DNA of 64,000 nucleotides from Athripsodes cinereus (lineage: Eukaryota; Arthropoda; Insecta; Trichoptera; Leptoceridae), in NCBI GenBank assembly GCA_947579605.1, contig OX388314.1, positions 19,651,982-19,715,981 on the forward strand, read 5' to 3'. Position numbers and translations under genes: made by a program. This document shows, piece by piece, positions 14,331-28,982 of the stretch. Under the pieces are notes generated by a model. The model saw only the letters and a list, made by a program, of their open reading frames with translations, did not search any database and was not told where the DNA came from. Within the stretch, counting starts at the first letter, position 1, and the number at the start of each line of letters is the position of its first letter.

Positions 14331-16303
14331 TATATTTTAGGATTATAATTTTCACTTCTAGCCTAATTTAGAAGGAGGTACCTACCTATCTATTGTGAAT
14401 ATGGCACAGTATACGTGGGTTTACCACCGAGACACAACACTAAAGAAGAAACTCTAGGATTTGCAAGATACTTTTTTGTATTCAGCCAAAACTGTAAGAC
14501 TCTTATGAACACTAGTTATATTATATTTCCCTTGGTTAAAACATATTGTAGGTAGCAATGTTTAAAGCACACTGTTCCAACTCTACAGGTTAATTTTTTA
14601 CGCATAAGCTTTATTCAAATATAGGTATTTCTAATTTAGTCAATTCATAAACCATTCATTCATTCATAAAGGGGTAATTGATAAAAAATGAAAGACGAAC
14701 AATAAATCTGCAAATTTACGTATCATTCATTCATAAAAAAATGATATCATTTACCTCTTTCACACAACTTCATCTTCTAAATTACCTACATACCTACGTA
14801 GCTCGTTAGTCAAAATATAATCTCACTCATAGATATAATTTCATTCACATTACTAAGTATTGTAAATATTTGTACATATTATACCCATAAATATGGCACT
14901 TAATTTGCTACTCATTTTGCCTCTTTTTATTCATAACTTTTAATAATAATATAATTTATTTGTATCCGTGGAAATTCATTCATTATTTCCTATAATATTA
15001 TTCATATTTAACGAAATTCAATAGCGAAGTACCTATAAGAATTAAATAATATTCATGAATGAATATTATCCTTATATTTAACTGCCTATTCATTAAAATA
15101 TGGTTTATGTATCTTTAACTATGAACATTTTATTCCATAAACTATAGGATGCATAGGTATATTTAAGAATGTACAACTAAATGATATCTTCTCTATGCTA
15201 ATCATACAATTATCTCGGATTAAAAATAATATTATACACCGTGTACCTACAATAAATGAAGTTCAATTTTTATTGTATAGATGATCATGGACAGGTGACG
15301 TTCTCTCGTTTATTCAAATTTAACAGAAGAACAAACTCGACTCAATTCCAGCAGCAAACCTCCCCCACTCAGTAGTTCCATCTTTCTCCAATTGAGTTGC
15401 CTCTTCCCATTATATTCCTTTCCCTGTGAAAGAAAAGCGGACTGATCATGCTCAATATATAAAATATTTTATCATCTATCCTTGTAAACCTATTTTACGT
15501 TTTTGTATTGTGAGCTCCATTCTATTCCAGGAAATGACAAAGAATCTTGTAAAGATTTGAATACGTCATTATTGTTTTATAAGCAATAAGTTACAATATA
15601 AAACTTAAATTATTATAAAACATAAAAATAGGTAAGTAATTTGTGTAAAATCTCGTTTATTGAAATTTCGCAAAATAAAAACACAATGCAGCGATATTCC
15701 ATCTGTCTCTTTTCATTTGAAATTTGAAGAGGGAGATAACAAGTTGTGCGATTTATATAAACATCATCATAAAAAATACAATAATAAATGTTGTATAAAC
15801 GACATTCCACAATTTGTTTACAGTGTTAAATTGTTGCGTTTCAACAATACATTGAAATGTATCGTGCGATGTAAACAAACTCGTTTTGAATTCAGAAAAA
15901 GCGCCAAATAAGTGGTTAGGTGTGTGTGTATGTGTGCTCAATAATGTATGGTGAGATGTTTTTTTCATTTATTTATATACATATTTTTATTTAAAATTCC
16001 CACATTAGTTACCAACAAATTATATATAACACAAGATATATATTTTCTTACATATTGCACAAAACCACACAGAAATTTTTGATAATACTTGCTTCATTTC
16101 AAAATTACTTTTTTGTCTTCCCTGAAACTTTTGATACTTGAAATATTTGTATTATTTAAATGTATATATTATATCGTGTAAGCCTTGAAATACCAATCTG
16201 TTTGGTCGCATTACCGATTATTCCTTTGAATTTCTAATGTATAAAAATATATAAATTGTGTGGAAATAGTAGGGTAGATAAAAAATAAAACATTTTAAAT
16301 CTT

Positions 16304-16456
16304 AAATTCAAGGATGAGGTTTGCCACCCATACTTAATGTCTTAATTTTTGTTGACTCAGAGAAGACAGCTAGCATGTTTATTACATGCAACTGGTCTGC
16401 TGGTTATCCCATTTATAGCCTAATGCCGTGATGCTATAGTAGTAGTAGTAGTAGGG
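16304..16456 (+). mobile_element. Family A repeat, near full length
   Basis: It has the 5' block aggatgaggtttgccaccca, the stem-loop gcatgt-ttatt-acatgc (16373-16389), ctggtctgctggttatccc, and a 3' tail of five tag/agt units (gtagtagtagtagtagg). Confidence 0.85.
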
Positions 16457-18608
16457 TAAATAGATTTTTAGTAGATTTATAGTAGTGTAAATTTAAATAA
16501 AATTTTATAACTTTCTTAAAACGATAAATATTTCAAAATGTTTAATTAACTCCTTAATTCCATTCTCTTAATCCGTTGCTTCCTGTAGTCTGCCAATACT
16601 AATTATATTAATTCGTTATGAAACAGTTGAACAGTATGTGCTTATAAAATATAACATGTACCTATCTAATGAAATCTGATAAGTTAATCCGTGAGTAGTT
16701 ACATCAATAGTTATGTATATAAACCTTTAATTTACATGTATTTTAACCGTACCTATATACCAATTCGCTACATACTTATAACCGTGAGTCAAATCGCCGA
16801 TACTGATCATTATTTGCAGTATATAATTTGTTAGCTTTACAAATGTACTTCTATCCTTAACTAGGCCTTATAATAATTATTCTTTAGTACCTACCTTCGT
16901 GGAGCTGATAGCAAAGTGCAAGCTCTCTGCTCGTGAGAGTAATTATTGCAGATATTGTAAATTACTGGGAATCAAATTTTAACCGAGAAGCGAGTGGGTA
17001 ACGAATTAGCCGCCAGCCGATCGGATATACCTATATTTTTTAAATTCATAACGTTGATGAATTAAAATTTAATTATGTATACAAAATTCATTACATTAAT
17101 AAAATTGAGACTTTATAGATACTACTAATAAATAACAATGTACAAATGTTGAGACAATTTATCACCAATATGGCTACAGTTAAGTTGCAGCAGCCTCACT
17201 AGGATGCCCTGTATTGAGGCGTGCTGCGTATAAAAAAAGCAACATACAATTAACAAGGAGACGATCTTTTAGATGATGTAAAACGGTCAATTTCTGTGAG
17301 CTATCTAGGACGTACATCAGATTAATATTATAAAAACAAATGAAAATCATTTCTAATCGCTTAACCGTATAACCGTTGGCTATTTTTGATAACTGATGTC
17401 TGCATAATGCTGAGAATATCCATAGTAAAGTGTATGGGAAGAAAGGAAAAAGGGATAGGATAAGGATCCATATTAAGATTCTTAGCCGCCTCTTCATATG
17501 TAATTATATTGTAATCATTTATTCGCCCACTCTTGACTTCGTTCATACTAAATGTATGTATGTACATAATCTACGTACTTAATAATTAGTTAAGTACGAT
17601 CTTTTCCGACACGACTTAAATATACCTACATGCTGTGTAATTTCACAAAGTATTTATACAAAGTGTAGGTATACAATTCTATACCGTTATCTATAAACAA
17701 TTGGAGTATAGAGTAATGTACACTAAGTATGTATAATTGGAACCAATAGTAAACGAAGTTGATTCTTGGTGGATTGACAAAATTCTGTCCGACCCTTTTT
17801 ATTCTATAGTTTGGTCAATCTTATACAATAAGATTCGTATACGCTACAAGTAGCTCAGTATAAACAATTATCTTTTTCTTCCCACTCGAGAATTCGATAC
17901 AAACTAGAATTTTAAATCGTTTATGTTTGATAAATAAATTAGAAGCCCCACAATACTTTTATTGAAAATAAATAAATACTACTGTAGTACATTGAATGTA
18001 ACATTGTAAATTAAATACGAATAAACAATAAGCTACGTGAATTAGTTTTACTATAGGTATTATATAAAGCTTGTTTGAAAGCTTCTCTTGCTGCATCAGT
18101 AACGAACAACGGACAAGTATTCTACCAATCAATCAAGCTTGTTGTTGTTATTATTATTATTTCTACTCGCAGTGATTTAATTACTCGATAATTTTGTAAT
18201 TAACTCCAATATAAGCGAACAACGATGCCCAAGGACTTGCCGACGTGCGGTTAATAATAATAATAATACATAGCTATGCTACGAATATTATGTCTTAAAA
18301 AATAGTAACAGTGTGATAAATATAATATATTAATTTAATCTACTTACTGCTATAGTTATTGTTTTAGACATTATTTTGAATTGAACAATCAGATTCTTGT
18401 CTAGGTATGTAGAAAGGTGATTAGGTAGAAATTACTTACAGTTAAAATTGTTCGTGGTCGTAGACAAACAAAATCTTATGTATTTTATGTACTTACTGGA
18501 AACTTTTCAATTATATTATTTATGAATTTATTATCTGTTATTTTAATCTCGTTTTATAAAATTACTTGTATACTAAATCCATCCTGAAATAAAACCTATT
18601 TTCGTATA

Positions 18609-18815
18609 TGTCGGCCAGTGTGGCTCGGAAGTAATGCTTTTGCCTTTGAGTCACGAGGTCCCTGGTTCGATTTCCGGCCAGGGCAAAGATAAGAATAACC
18701 CTTTTCAAATTGTCCTGAGGCTGGATGTTACATATTTCGTCACGTTAGTATCCATAATACAAGATTCATCTTAATTTGGGACTAGCTCGATCTGTGTAAA
18801 TTGTTTATGTATCTT
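18609..18815 (+). mobile_element. tRNA-related SINE
   Basis: The head ccagtgtggctcggaagtaa followed by tgcctttgagtcacgaggtc and a clear RNA polymerase III B box (ggttcgatttcc, 18664-18675) is tRNA-like. An unrelated body and an AT-rich end follow. It does not fold as a full tRNA gene: there is no acceptor stem. Confidence 0.75.
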
Positions 18816-21165
18816 ATGTTATATACTTAGATTCGCAAAATACAATTAAATATTAAAGCAGAATATATAACAATTTATTAAACTTGTATTATCCTACATA
18901 CTTATATATGATTTAAAATAATTTTATTTCCGCTGATTATCGAACGAATCTTTAGCATCTAAACAATCCCTATTGGCTACTTATTCAGAATCACATACGC
19001 ATTTCTTAAAAAATATTTCGACTGATACATCCACATTATCCGTTGATAATTTTATTTTAACCATTTCTAATTGCATGCAAGTTCAAGAAATACTTACCCG
19101 CAGAACCTACCTTATAACAATATACGTATGAACTTCCTACTATCTCTACCAGCATCTATACAGAGGATATTATTCATTTACACACAAGTAATTTCCTTCG
19201 TAGATAACAAGCGTTCATGACACTAACGCACTATGTATTATAAAGAGACCGCGAATTTGTTTAACATTATTAGAAAAGCACTTACATACTCATATATATT
19301 TGCATTATAATATAAAACCGTAATATTTTACATAGGTACATAGTTATTCCTCGTCAATTTTCACTGAATGCTTGCGTAATGTGAATATTTTATGATGCAT
19401 GTAATTCCTCAAACACTTAGTTAGTAAGCTCTGAGTTTTCACTTGATAGGTGCTAAATTATGTCATGTTCGCAACATCTTCATTCACACGTTATATTCTT
19501 CTTGGTAAGGATCTTTTTGCTTCTTCCATCCAACCCACTAATAAAGTGGCCAATTGCTATGTCATTCTTAATGATGATTTATTTTAAGTTTTCCCTGGAA
19601 CTAAATCTTCTCTATTTGAAAATAATGCGCTTATTAAGTAAAAATGACGTATATCTAATTATATTTCAATTTCATTATTAATATGTAATACCTACTTGTT
19701 TTAAGACGATTTTCAATACTCTTTTTGGAAGCTCATTCTTCAGAGTTTCGACGTGAATTTTCTTTAAAAAATGTATTAAAACATTATTTATCTAATTCAC
19801 TGCGTATTAAATATCGATTATACAATACGAATAATTCGTTCCAAATGTGATTCGACTTTTCTATTTCACTATTATTGCCCATCAATCTTACCAACTACCA
19901 ATAGTCATTATTATTATGTAAGCTCGGGATTAAACAAAATGGAGAATAAATGAAACAACATTCGTGCACAATAAATCCAGCAACGGTATCACATTTAATT
20001 AGAGAATTATACCCACTTTGATTTTCAATTGTATCACATTCGATCAAATAATGATAAAATGATTTATGGTTTAACGCACCTCTCCTTATATACAATATTA
20101 TCAAACATCACTAACAAGATACTAGATAATATACGCCACTCACTCGAAAGGTTGTTTGTTTACTCTTACATTAACAAGATGTTATGAGGCATCGTGTACT
20201 GACCTTTCTGCTCGCGAACATGTTACAATTAAACATATTGGTCTTATTGGATTTATCGTTGAATCACGCCCTGTGATTAGCGAAAGAGGTTGACAACTAT
20301 TGATTGATAAGTCACTCTAGATTTCTTAAATTAATGTAATCTATGAATTACAGTCTGTAAGTATAAGTAAAAATAATATTAGTACCTTTTTCAAAATATA
20401 TTTAGTGTATTTCTGTTATTTATAGCATTTGAAAAATGTTTCGACATGTCTTAACAATAGGTTTTATGTATCACACATGTAACTTTACATAATCTTTATA
20501 AAGATGGCATAGATTCTCTATTAATATAATTGAAGAGATAAAAATAGTTTTTAACCCTAAAAATCAAAGAAAGTTTTAATTGAATAAAAATAAGAAAAAT
20601 GCATAAAATCGAATACACTAAATATTCTTTTTAGGTATCCAAACTTCTTCAAAATTTACTTGTTCATTTATAAAAATAGAAGCTATTGTATAATTATGAA
20701 TGTGCAAAAAGGTTACAAACTACGATAGTTGTTTACACCTGCATTAAACTCTTGTGTATATGTGTTAGTAAAGATACCACCGACAATAATTATTTACGTA
20801 TAAATTTTCTCACGCTAACTCTTATTAAGTGTATATTGGCATAAGCTCAAAGCTCTATGTATTTGTGTATATGAAGTATAGATTATGTATGTACAAGTGC
20901 AGTACCTACATATATTATAAGTAGGTACATTATTATATTGTTATTATTTAAGGTACCTACTATGTACATTATTAAGTGGATACACTATATATTTAGTAAG
21001 TAGGTACTATATACTAATTGATCAAAATTATTATTTTTTATCATGAAATACATAAAACGGATCGAGATGCTCAAGAAATCGTCCATCTTCAATATTTTCG
21101 ATCTGAAAATTTATCTTGTGAAGCCATCCATCCTGAATGTAGATATCAACGTCTTATTCGTGATA

Positions 21166-21250
21166 TTTTGTGTACCTACACATGCCTTTTACAGGACACT
21201 CGAAAACTTGAAGAAAAAAGTGTTACACCTATTCTTTGCACCGCAACTTC
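21166..21250 (-). repeat. Extended 5' part of family A, isolated
   Basis: acaggacactcgaaaacttg followed by cacctattctttgc matches the extended parts at 27985-28050 and 14265-14320. It lies inside a 125-codon frame (21018-21395) that is therefore probably not a gene. Confidence 0.5.
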
Positions 21251-21658
21251 GTATTATATTATTTTGTTGATAAACAAAATATTTACATTGATTTTATTTG
21301 TCCAGAAACACTTTCAAATGGTACATGTGTGCTTTGAAGGCAGTGGTTTTCCTGTTACTTGTCCAACAAAGGTGTCCATGGAGGACATATTATAAAGATA
21401 AACATACATGATTATGAACTGATTCAAAATGTTCATATTATCAGATCTAAATTCATATAAATATAAATAGTACCTACGCAGTAATAATATATTCTTGTAT
21501 TTAGTTCCATCAATCAAAATTATTTCCACGATATATTAAGACGTTGTGATTATTGCCAGCAATCAAAATAATATGTATAAAAAATACAAATCATTATAAA
21601 ATGATAATTGTATTGTTTGTTTTCATTATGGTAACATTTATCCTAGGTACCTATAGAT

Positions 21659-22203
21659 TAGAAATAAATGTGATATTCGAATTTTATTCGATATTCGGGC
21701 AAGATTTACTATCCGGCAGAATACCGGATTGTAGCTCAGTGTCCAACCAAATCAAGAGTGCTGGAATTAAAGATGAAATCAACGTTTTTAAAATTATATG
21801 AAAGGCAACTCATTTATCGATTACGGAAGATGCGACAAAGCAAATCAAATATACAATTAGTTACTGTTTTGAAACTGTCGTTTTAATAGACTGTTCACAC
21901 TCATGTGTGTCTATCGGCATCCTCCACAACTGAAGTAGCCAGCGGGCAAGTTGTTTATAATATTTAGGATGGGTGATAAACATTATAGCTAAGATTGATC
22001 ACAAAAAATTATTTAATTATCATAAAAATTACCCCAAGAAAGTAGAAACTCGATCTAAGCTAAACAAGTTACGACAATAGCCTGATATATTATTATGAAT
22101 CCCGCTTTAGGATCGTTTCGAATATCTGTTATTCGGTTTCTGATCTCATCGAGTATCCGGTCCAAATACCTTGTACCCGATCACTTTTCGTTTCATCATT
22201 AGT
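21659..22203. mobile_element. Decayed second copy of the hAT-like element
   Basis: It shares atattcgggcaagatttac (near 21700) with atattcggtcaagatttac at 43381. Its right side (attcggtttctg, gagtatccggtcc, cgtttcatcatta) mirrors the terminal words of the 43339 element. A minus-strand family A fragment (21911-21980) lies inside it, which would make the hAT insertion the older event. Confidence 0.45.
21911..21980 (-). mobile_element. Family A fragment inside the decayed hAT-like element
   Basis: The words cggcatcctccacaactgaa, gtagccagcgggc and aggatgggtgataaac are minus-strand family A words with the middle deleted. Confidence 0.6.
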
Positions 22204-23327
22204 ACATACATACGATGCGTTACGTTTTTCTATCAGTAGGTAATAGTATTTAGTTGATACTGGCTTTAATATAGTAGATATTAAACGACGGTTAAGCACG
22301 CAACTCCTGAAAATTAGTATCGGGTACATTTTTATGTGAAGAGCGCTTATATAAAAGTCGCCACAGGTACCATGACATAAAGTCTTTTAATAGTTTCAGC
22401 TATCAACATATCGCTATATTCTATACCCTCAACGTTTCGCCAGGAAACACAACGACAAATTATGACCATCAGTTTCCATGTTATCTCTGTTTATACTATC
22501 ATCAGTTATCTCCATACTACTAATTTGTTTTCTGATGTTCCATATTTTATTAAATGACTATTTTGATTTAGTATGACATACTTGTGTACAAACAAGAGCG
22601 TACCTCCTTCTTCATTCTCCATATTTTTTCATATATCTTCTACCAGGTTCACTCTCTTACGTAAGACTAGTCAGGAAAATTAGCAAAAAATGTAAAATCA
22701 AGAAAGTCGTTGTATTGTAAAAATACTATAGATTTTGAACGTTTTTGTTATATGTAGACTTACCTACTCGGAAATTGAAAATCCATCAAATATCAGCAAT
22801 AAACTTGACTGAAAATCCAAACAAAAATTTAAAATAATTCCATATAATATTTTTTTGCTGTGAATTTTTTTTTTGAAGCATTTGTGAATTTAATTTAGAT
22901 TTAACTAATTAAATGTCAGAGAATCCAATGCAATATATCGTCAACGGTCGATCCATAATTTTATCCAAGGGTCACAGTAATACATATGTTAAGATATCGA
23001 AATCAGATAATTCGTCCCGACATAACACAAATTTTAACAACGACATTTTAATCTGTATGTTATACGATACTTTCGGTATAACACACAAAGGATTATATTG
23101 AGATTTTGTGTTTGTAAAGTTCTTTTTATCCTTTATTTAAAAAAATATATTTATTTATTTAATATGAATACGATAAATCGAACATGAGACCAATAATGTT
23201 AACAAATGACAAATTGATATCAATTTCTGTGTATTTCTAATTGCAACATATTAATTAATATATATTTCATTAATAAATATCCAATATTTAATTATATAAA
23301 GTGAACATTATTTAAACCATAATCTAT

Positions 23328-23400
23328 CCATGCTATCACAACTTGTGTAGCCAGCGGTGGTCCAGTAATAAGTGCCCTCTCCCTGCCAGAATGTATTAAG
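23328..23400 (-). mobile_element. Family A fragment, minus strand
   Basis: The words tatcacaacttgtgtagcc and agcggtggtccagtaataag match the 3' half of the consensus. Confidence 0.55.
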
Positions 23401-24199
23401 GTAATCACGTAACATGAAGCCTATGATATTTCAGAACTTAAATCTTAATTATCGCCTCTACACATTACCCAAAATATTGTACAGATAAGATATACTATAC
23501 CTACTTCTGGATAGTTGAGAGAAATATAAAATGCGATAAAAATCTTCAATAAGTTTATTTTACTGGATTAAAAAAGTACTGAGATCGGTTCTTTTGTACA
23601 ACAATTCTCAGAAAAATGTGTTTAAATGTTATTTATACTTAGTTCTATCGAATATTTTTTATTTATTTATCCATAAGTTCATACATTACGACAGATAATA
23701 ATATAAAATTATACCTATGTAGAGTTTTCTCATTTTATTGAAAGGTTATAAAGTTTCAAACAGCCGACACCATTGATACATTGTATTTTTTATCATTAAG
23801 ACTACGTTTATATACATACACCATCTGATCAAACAAATCTACAATTAAATTATATTACATAGATATGTATCTACTTTATCATTCTACAAAGAGTATATTG
23901 ATTGATAACAATACTTTTATTAGGAATAATTCTGATTAAGTACTTATTGTTGATTTTATTTTATCATCATACAATTTTAAGAATTTTAATATTTTTATTC
24001 ATATTAATTTATATTATTCCATGATATCAATGATTCATATTGGGTATATGTTATTAAGAATTGTATACCCTTAACTAACTACACTCTTTCACAATACACC
24101 GTAGGTACTTATTACAATGACATGAAAGCGTTAAGAATAATATAATAGAAAGAGGAAACTCGATTGGTGCAGTATCGCTCTGAACGGAGAGAATTTATT

Positions 24200-24318
24200 T
24201 CTGTCCTGTATGTCTTATTTTTTTGTGTCACAAAAAGGACGATCTGCGTGTTTTTTTTTCATAAGTATCATCAGTCAGCTGGCTACCCCGCTTGGGAAAT
24301 GCTCTAATGATATAAGAA
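24200..24318 (+). mobile_element. Family A repeat, diverged
   Basis: The words cctgtatgtctta, aaggacgatctgcgtg, cagctggctaccccgctt and gctctaatgatata follow consensus order. Confidence 0.65.
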
Positions 24319-25639
24319 AGAAGAAATAAAAAGGATAAAAACAAGGAACTTTGGTTGCATCATGTTGATGTTGAATTCCATCACTTTTTTGTTCACTATA
24401 TCATCAAACATCATTATCAGTTTTACTAAACACGTGTAGATAACATTAAATAAATTATTAATAATAATCATATACATACAGTCAAAATAAAGGTGTGTTT
24501 TTTATTTATTATATTTTCGCAAATATTAAAAATATACTTATTTTGTATCTAATATCAATCAATACCTACAAACAAAAAACTTATTGATAATTTGTATGTG
24601 TGTACTATCAACACTTGAAACAAACGAATTCATTCACTAAAATCATATGAATGACGCATAATACACGTAGGTACCTATAGTACATTTTGTACCTATGTAC
24701 CTAGATATAAGTATAATAGATACATAATAGAATATTGCGTTCTATTTATAGTAAATAAATAACAGGGGCAGCACTAGACTTTTTATATCTTTTAGTAAGT
24801 TGGATCCAAAAAAAAATCTCAGTAAATAGAAATTTGAGATGTTGGTTTAAACACTGTAATAAGTAGGTAATTCAAAATTCAATTTTTATTTTATCCAAAA
24901 TAGGTCTGTTAGGTCCAAGAAATCTTACAAACGTACAAGTGGTTTTTTTTAAGACACGCATTAGTACCTTCCTACCTATTTTGCTATATGGAAAGTACGC
25001 CAATGTAGATATGCGGTGGGTTTTTTTTTTGCATGTTTGAATAGTGCGCCATTTATGTGTGTGTGTTTGTAATACTAAATTTCTAGATTTGATTATACAT
25101 ATATATTTATATCTTAGTTTATAATATAGATATCGTTATTTTGTAATGGAATTAGTACAAATACAACTTGACAACGTGTTTATATAAAATTGCTATGAAT
25201 GAATTTGATTATAATATTTTTTATATATCTTGATAACTTATCACTGATAAGGAACATTGATACTTGAATATGTTCGAATAGTCAAAACATTGAAACACCT
25301 ATTTGAATATGATTCGGAGATAACAGATTAATTTTATTTTTAAAATAACAATAATTTTCTTTTTTGAGGGCCGTATCAAGGCCCCCCACTATGAAAAAAG
25401 CCTCACTTTCCTGCTCAACTGAGAATAACTCAAAAATAACAAACAATTTGAATTTTAATATATTTTAAGAATTTGATATATTTTTTTTAATGTATCGTCA
25501 AAAATCACGACGTCACAAAAATAATAAACCTTTTATGTTATTATTCGTTGACACTTTCCTTTGTTAACCATTTTCTTGAGGTGAATCAGAGTTACCCAAA
25601 TACACTTAGAATAACTTCACACTGTGAAATCTTCCTTGT

Positions 25640-25745
25640 ATCGTATGTCGTGAAGGTGGAGTAGGTCGCTAGCGCGAGGATTCAAACCCAGGACCTCTTG
25701 ATTGGAAGTTCAACTCTTCTATAATGCTACCGACCACCCCGATTA
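25640..25745 (-). mobile_element. tRNA-related SINE fragment, minus strand
   Basis: The reverse complement reads ggtcggtagcattatagaag (A-box region) and, after a spacer, gaggtcctgggtttgaatcc with a B-box-like end (25675-25689). The sequence differs from the 18609 family in its head, so it may be a different SINE or a decayed tRNA pseudogene. Confidence 0.55.
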
Positions 25746-26826
25746 ATTGCTCAATACCTACGGTAATTTGTTCATTCAACATCATATATTGTAAATCTAC
25801 CAACGTACCTATTTAAAATTCGAAAAAATAAATGCATTAGTAACCAAGGAATCGTTTATAAATAAATACAAAAATTTACTCACACAAAATATATTTGTAG
25901 ATACCTACTTTAAAATTACGAAATAATGTTCTGATAAGGAATTCTTTGATAACAATTATTATTATTATTATTTGATAAATAACATTTAATTTATTCAGAG
26001 TATTGGTTAATTTTACTGATTATGCCTTTTTTTATAAATAAGTATCATTGTTCAAGATGTTTAAAATATGTCTATGTATGTACCTATGTATGTTTGTGTG
26101 TAATCATTATTTATTTTATAACCGACGATTTGTAAGTAAATATTACGATTTATTTCTATATCTAAAAAGTGTCCATTATAATGTTTATCAATAGCTAATT
26201 CTGATATTTATTACGAATTTTCTAATATTTATTAATATATAAAACGACTGTTTTTTTTTATTTGACATTGCTTGTACATATTCATTAGAGTCTTATCAAA
26301 TTTATTACATTCTCTGTTCAATGAAACCATTCATGATTATTGGTAGTAAATCAATGTATATTAGGAAATGATTTTATTTATCTGTTTCCGATTACCTTTT
26401 GTTTGATAAAATTAACATCAAATTTCGATGCTAATTGATGAATCAATTTTATGTTGAATTAAAATGATATTGTGATAAATTTTCACTTGGTTTATCAATC
26501 TTATAAAAGTTTTATCTTCTTTTCAATTAATATAATTATTTTGATTAGAGCATCAAAAACATTTCGAATCATCATCATTAGTCCTTTTATATACGATGTT
26601 GGACACAAATCTCTCCCTTATTTTTACAGAACTTACTATCCTAGACAGGCTGCATATGCATTATCAGTCCATCTTCCCTACTGAGGTCTTCCGAAACATT
26701 TCTTTCCTATACTATTTAGGTTGGCATTTCAAAACCTTCTTGGTTCATCTAAAGTCACAAATGAAGTTTGGCTATTAATGTAGTCAAAATTGATGATTCT
26801 AGATTAAAGATAGATATCTATCTATC

Positions 26827-26884
26827 TATACCATCACGGCATTTTCCGCAAAAGGTGTAGTCTGCTGGCTAACTGCATGTAAAG
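26827..26884 (-). mobile_element. Family A fragment, 3' end, minus strand
   Basis: The words ataccatcacggcattttcc and gtgtagtctgctggct match the 3' end of the consensus. Confidence 0.6.
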
Positions 26885-27825
26885 AACATAATTATCGATT
26901 AAGTACCTTAGTGCATATATATTTAGAAAAAAAAAACATAATTTATAATCATAGAATCAAACCTTGTACAAAAATATTGTACGATTATCTTGCTATCATT
27001 GCACCAACAAGGACAATTTAAACTAATCGACTTTCATTGGTTGCTGACACTAATGTTTAGATTACAATTTAACCAAAGACATTGTCAAATTACTGATGAT
27101 AATAAAGTCATGTTCACATCATAACAAAATGCTTAACTACAACGAGTGAGTACGTGCTTTTGTTATCAAAGTTTCATTGTAATAAAAAAATGTGAACATA
27201 AAATTATTCTCAAATTAGTGAATCAAAATTACACACGACTTCAATATACTGTACTACTACTACACAATAATAATTAATCATAATATCCATTTTTATACAA
27301 ATTTTGTTTATTTTATATTTTTAGATTTTTGTCTTATTATTGTCGATCGTTGTTGTTGTTATAGGTATTATTATTAACTCGATTTTATAATATGTCAAAT
27401 AATAATAATAAAAATATGAAATTAATGAAAATGTAATTATTTTAATGACACTCGCTCGAAAAACTTCATGGTTGTCATTATTAAGCACTATTATTTATAT
27501 TTATAATACTTCAGCAATACTTAAATAACAACAAGTACATACATTAAATTATTATATTATTTTTTAAGTTTTTGATTATAATTTAAAACTCATTAAGTGT
27601 ATAAATGTGTCATTAAACATAGTTTATACACTTGTAGAACACTCATTGTCGTGTATACCTACTTTTATTATATATGTTTACATGCATACTACATACGTTG
27701 CCTTGAACACATATTATTCATGAAATAAAATAATTAATTAAATATCAACCTAACAAACTAAATGACATTTTGTGTCGTGAATTTTGGGGATTGTCACAAT
27801 TTTTATTATACTATGCGATAAATAT

Positions 27826-28065
27826 TACTACTACCCACTAATACTATCACGGCATATTCCAACAAGTGGAGTAGCCAGCAGATCAGTCACATGTGATAAT
27901 CATTCAAGCTGTCCTCTTCTTACCAACAAATTGGCATACCTCATCGCTGAATTTAAGATGTTTAATGCCTTTTTTCCAAGCACCTGCTATTTACAGGACA
28001 TTCGAAAACTTGGGGGATAGAGTTGTTGACCTATTCTTTAACGGATGCTTCACAGTCTGTTATTT
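27826..28065 (-). mobile_element. Family A repeat, full length with extended 5' part, minus strand
   Basis: In + strand order: actatcacggcatattcc, gtggagtagccagcagatc, the middle region, acctcatcgctgaattt, then the extended part with acaggacattcgaaaacttg and gacctattctttaacgg. With 14088-14330 it defines the longer form of the family, about 240 bp. Confidence 0.8.
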
Positions 28066-28982
28066 GATATCTTTTCCTTCTACAAGAACTTAAATCAAAC
28101 TGTGGTGTACTGGAGTACCTATGTATTTTACAAATCATGGCGAGATATAAAAATAACTAAAGTACTGAAAGTTATAGACAATTTTGAACGATTAGTTGTT
28201 GCAAACTCGATATTCTTGTAGAAGACTTATTTTAATTGATGGGCCCAAAAATCTGATTACGTGAATATCTGAGTAAGAGACCAGCTAATGATGGTAAATA
28301 ATAGCTGTAACTACGTTTAAAGAAAAGAATTATAAGATATATTAAATATGTATTGTGAAAACTCAATCTCTAGGTGTCACTTCCTCCCTGTTATTTCTAA
28401 AAGGAAATGATGGAAAATGATAAAGAAATCAACGATAATACCTGATATTCCTAATTAAGTGTGTATTTGTGTAATTTTTTGTCACAATAATAATTATATG
28501 TAATATAATTTTCCTCTAACACACTGGGAAACTAAACTAGGTATTGAGGTATTTGTAAATAAATTGTAAGTATGTATGTGTGTACCTATTTTTAAATAAT
28601 TTTGTTTATTGGTAGTAGTAGCTACTAATGCTACTATAATGGGTACATATTTTAATCAAAGTCTCATAATTAAAACGAGCGAATAATAATGTATTATTAG
28701 GTATTTATTGTAGTTAGAAATAATCAATCAAGTTTAATTTACGTCATTGTTAAAATGTTTGTATTGTTCTGTTATTAACTCTATATAATAATGTATCTAG
28801 ACATTATATTGTAGATACACATTTATATTATGTTTTAATATATTTAACATCTTTAATTACGAAATATTATATTGACCCAACATTTTGATAAAAGTTTACA
28901 ATTTTATTCTAAGATCTGGGGATCCTAAATATTCGTATTTTGCATATTGGTTATTTTTCAATTCTTCATTATTTATGGCGCG

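Larger units (their letters stand above)
7637..18600. other. AT-rich non-coding DNA with scattered repeats
   Basis: It holds the repeats at 8514, 9583, 9784, 10787, 14088 and 16304 and the 47-codon candidate at 11973. The interval 14640-15070 has many attcattcat words. A less AT-rich patch at 15290-15455 reads open on the minus strand (for example GKEYNGKRQLNWRKMELLSG) but has no start or family. Taggtacctac-type words are frequent. Nothing else is assigned. Confidence 0.65.

Noticed and set aside
17180..17497. 105-codon minus-strand frame with hydrophobic stretches, overlapping a 68-codon frame at 17361-17567
   Set aside because: No recognisable family. Two overlapping frames of AT-rich composition suggest chance or a decayed transposon. 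Frames of about 100 codons are expected a few times by chance here.
18609..18700. tRNA gene
   Set aside because: Only A/B-box-like parts are present and there is no acceptor or anticodon arm pairing. The same head recurs at 51190 on the minus strand, so it is a SINE.
21018..21395. 125-codon frame on the + strand
   Set aside because: It overlaps the extended part of family A (21166-21250), has no domain or good composition, and lies in repeat-derived DNA.
22913..23101. 62-codon + strand frame with fair start context
   Set aside because: No motif, no support around it, length within chance.
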